Shown: positions 62,810 through 64,000 of the stretch, in pieces
Layout: each line of letters opens with the position of its first letter
Numbering within the stretch: the stretch's first letter is position 1
Assembly: GCF_900111825.1 (NCBI RefSeq)
Contig: NZ_FOJM01000006.1
Location: 1-64,000 of the forward strand
Length of the DNA: 64,000 nt
Reading direction: 5' to 3'
Source: Pedobacter suwonensis
GTDB taxonomy: Bacteria; Bacteroidota; Bacteroidia; Sphingobacteriales; Sphingobacteriaceae
Notes under the pieces: generated by a model
Told to the model about the DNA's origin: nothing
Seen by the model: the letters and a program-made list of their open reading frames with translations, nothing else
Database searches by the model: none
Translations under genes and position numbers: made by a program

Positions 62810-63228
62810 ACAGGTTTAGAGAGGAGATAGAGGAAGAGGAAGCTGGGCCTGAACCGGAGTTAAAAGCAGTGCCCAAAAAGCCGAAAACTGCTGAAGAAAA
62901 AATGGATAGCAACTCTTTCATCAGCAAGCTTTTTAATGATGGATTGGTAAGTAAAGAGGCGGCAACAGATGCTTTGCCTTATTTGTGTTTTCTGGCTTTT
63001 TTGGGGATGATTTATATCGCCAATAGCCATTTTGCGGTAAACAATGTTCGCCGTATTGATAAATTAAATAAAGAAGTAAAAGAATTAAGATGGGAGTATA
63101 AATCCCTTAAGGCCGACCTGATGTTCAAAAGTAAATTAACAGAGGTTGCTAAAAAGGTAGATACCCTTGGTATAAAAGAACTGATTGAACCACCAAAAAA
63201 AATAATTGTTAAAAGCGATGAATATTAG
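62806..63228 (+). CDS. ftsL: FtsL-like cell division protein
   Basis: A 140-residue bitopic membrane protein. An acidic, charged cytoplasmic part (about 1-55) precedes a transmembrane helix (YLCFLAFLGMIYIANSHF) and a coiled coil (VRRIDKLNKEVKELRWEYKS). The position between rsmH and the penicillin-binding protein is the classic place of FtsL, which scaffolds the divisome. Sequence conservation in this family is low, so the call rests on topology and position. Confidence 0.85.
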   Translation: MNRFREEIEEEEAGPEPELKAVPKKPKTAEEKMDSNSFISKLFNDGLVSKEAATDALPYLCFLAFLGMIYIANSHFAVNNVRRIDKLNKEVKELRWEYKSLKADLMFKSKLTEVAKKVDTLGIKELIEPPKKIIVKSDEY

Positions 63229-64000
63229 AGCAAACATCTTGCTTCGTGTATATCTGGCATTTGGCTTAATTGTGCTTTTTGCTTTTGCGGTGTTTTTACG
63301 CCTGGGTCAGGTGCAGTTTGTACAGGGAAAAAAATGGAAAGCTATGGCGGATAGTCTTTCTACCCGTTATGTAAATGTAGAAGCTACCCGTGGCAACATT
63401 TACTCCAATGACGGCAGTTTGCTGGCTACTTCGGTGCCGGAATATGAACTGCGTATGGATATGTTCGCCGGCGGTATTGCTGATGATAAAGTATTCAATG
63501 AGAAAGTAGATTCGCTGGGTTATAAATTATCGCAGATTTTTCAGGATAAAACTGCAAAAGAATATGCGCGTTACCTGCGTAAGGGCCGTCAGGACAGTGC
63601 ACGTTATTTATTGATTCACCGTAAAGTAGGTTATGCCGATCTAAAAACGATCAGGACTTTTCCGCTTTATAACATCGGTAAATTTAGTGGTGGCTTAATT
63701 GCCGTGCAACAGAATAAACGGATTCTTCCTTTTCAGGCGCTAGCTGCCCGTACCATTGGTTATAAAAACGAAAATGTAGCCAATGGTGTAGGTTTGGAAG
63801 GTGCTTATAAAGAATATATTAACGGTGAAACCGGAAAAAGATTGATGCAGCGCATTGCCGGAGGTGTTTATATCCCGGTGAATGAAGAAGCAGAGGTTGC
63901 GCCAAAGGATGGTGCTGACATTATCTCGACCATTGATGTGAATATGCAGGATATGGCACAAAGTGCCTTAGAGAAACAGTTGATTAAATCAAAGGCCGAT
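63218..64000 (+). CDS. ftsI: penicillin-binding protein FtsI/PBP2-like, partial
   Basis: 261 codons, still open at the window edge. A short cytoplasmic start (MNIRANILLRVY) is followed by one transmembrane helix (LAFGLIVLFAFAVFLRL) and then the PBP dimerisation domain (VEATRGNIYSNDGSLLATS; IGYKNENVANGVGLEGAYKEY). The transpeptidase domain lies beyond 64000. It overlaps ftsL by 11 bp. Position in the cluster indicates FtsI, the divisome transpeptidase. Confidence 0.9.
   Translation, partial: MNIRANILLRVYLAFGLIVLFAFAVFLRLGQVQFVQGKKWKAMADSLSTRYVNVEATRGNIYSNDGSLLATSVPEYELRMDMFAGGIADDKVFNEKVDSLGYKLSQIFQDKTAKEYARYLRKGRQDSARYLLIHRKVGYADLKTIRTFPLYNIGKFSGGLIAVQQNKRILPFQALAARTIGYKNENVANGVGLEGAYKEYINGETGKRLMQRIAGGVYIPVNEEAEVAPKDGADIISTIDVNMQDMAQSALEKQLIKSKAD

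Overview
The window looks like chromosome from a Bacteroidota, most likely a Pedobacter-like member of the Sphingobacteriaceae. Evidence seen directly: a SusC/SusD pair with a large reg_prop/Y_Y_Y histidine kinase beside it, lipoproteins with Bacteroidota-style lipoboxes, several TAnnTTTG -7 promoter boxes, few Shine-Dalgarno sequences, and a mraZ-rsmH-ftsL-PBP cluster of Bacteroidota type. Genus and species cannot be fixed from the sequence alone.

Layout. 0-8.6 kb: a GntP-type permease, a small ORF and an AraC regulator on the minus strand, divergent from a phosphohexuloisomerase / hexulose-phosphate synthase pair (ribulose monophosphate chemistry), then a TesA-like esterase divergent from a YbbA/YbbP-like ABC exporter. 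8.8-10.4 kb: an archaeal-type ATPase preceded by two tandem 50-bp hairpins. 10.4-19.6 kb: uncharacterised membrane proteins and lipoproteins, a SUFU-domain protein, and a duplicated module in which a DUF4870 gene is divergent from a membrane-anchored TPR-HTH regulator. Both copies carry the same phased CTACA repeats. 20-24 kb: a 1,313-residue protein joining a Dyp-type haem peroxidase to a glycyl radical enzyme, the most unusual object here. 24-28.7 kb: DUF4272 protein, a P-loop kinase, then a universal stress protein / zinc alcohol dehydrogenase / PNPOx-like flavoprotein run. 28.8-31 kb: a DUF4143 ATPase with a 43-bp palindrome, tRNA-Ser, and a DoxX-like protein. 31.4-47.2 kb: a polysaccharide utilisation locus with a split hybrid two-component system, SusC, SusD, DUF3823, two GH43, a GH5-like and a GH2 enzyme. 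47-57 kb: mixed housekeeping genes, a GH92 alpha-mannosidase, a frameshifted gene, an MFS sugar transporter and dipeptidase E. 57.6-61 kb: GAPDH and PGK with DoxX and GNAT genes between them. 61.4-64 kb: start of the division and cell wall cluster, cut off inside a penicillin-binding protein.

How the genes work together. The PUL should sense, bind, import and cleave an arabinose/xylose/galactose-containing plant glycan. GAPDH and PGK form a glycolytic pair, and a LacI-type palindrome sits on the promoter ahead of the GNAT-pgk unit. The peroxidase-glycyl-radical fusion has no radical-SAM activase in the window. About 2.4 kb downstream, beyond two unrelated genes, lies a stress/redox operon, and this suggests but does not prove a low-oxygen or oxidative-stress role. 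The paired TPR-HTH/DUF4870 modules look like a membrane-to-DNA signalling device present in two diverged copies. REP-like inverted repeats with arms resembling GTCATTGCGAGGAGG are scattered between genes.
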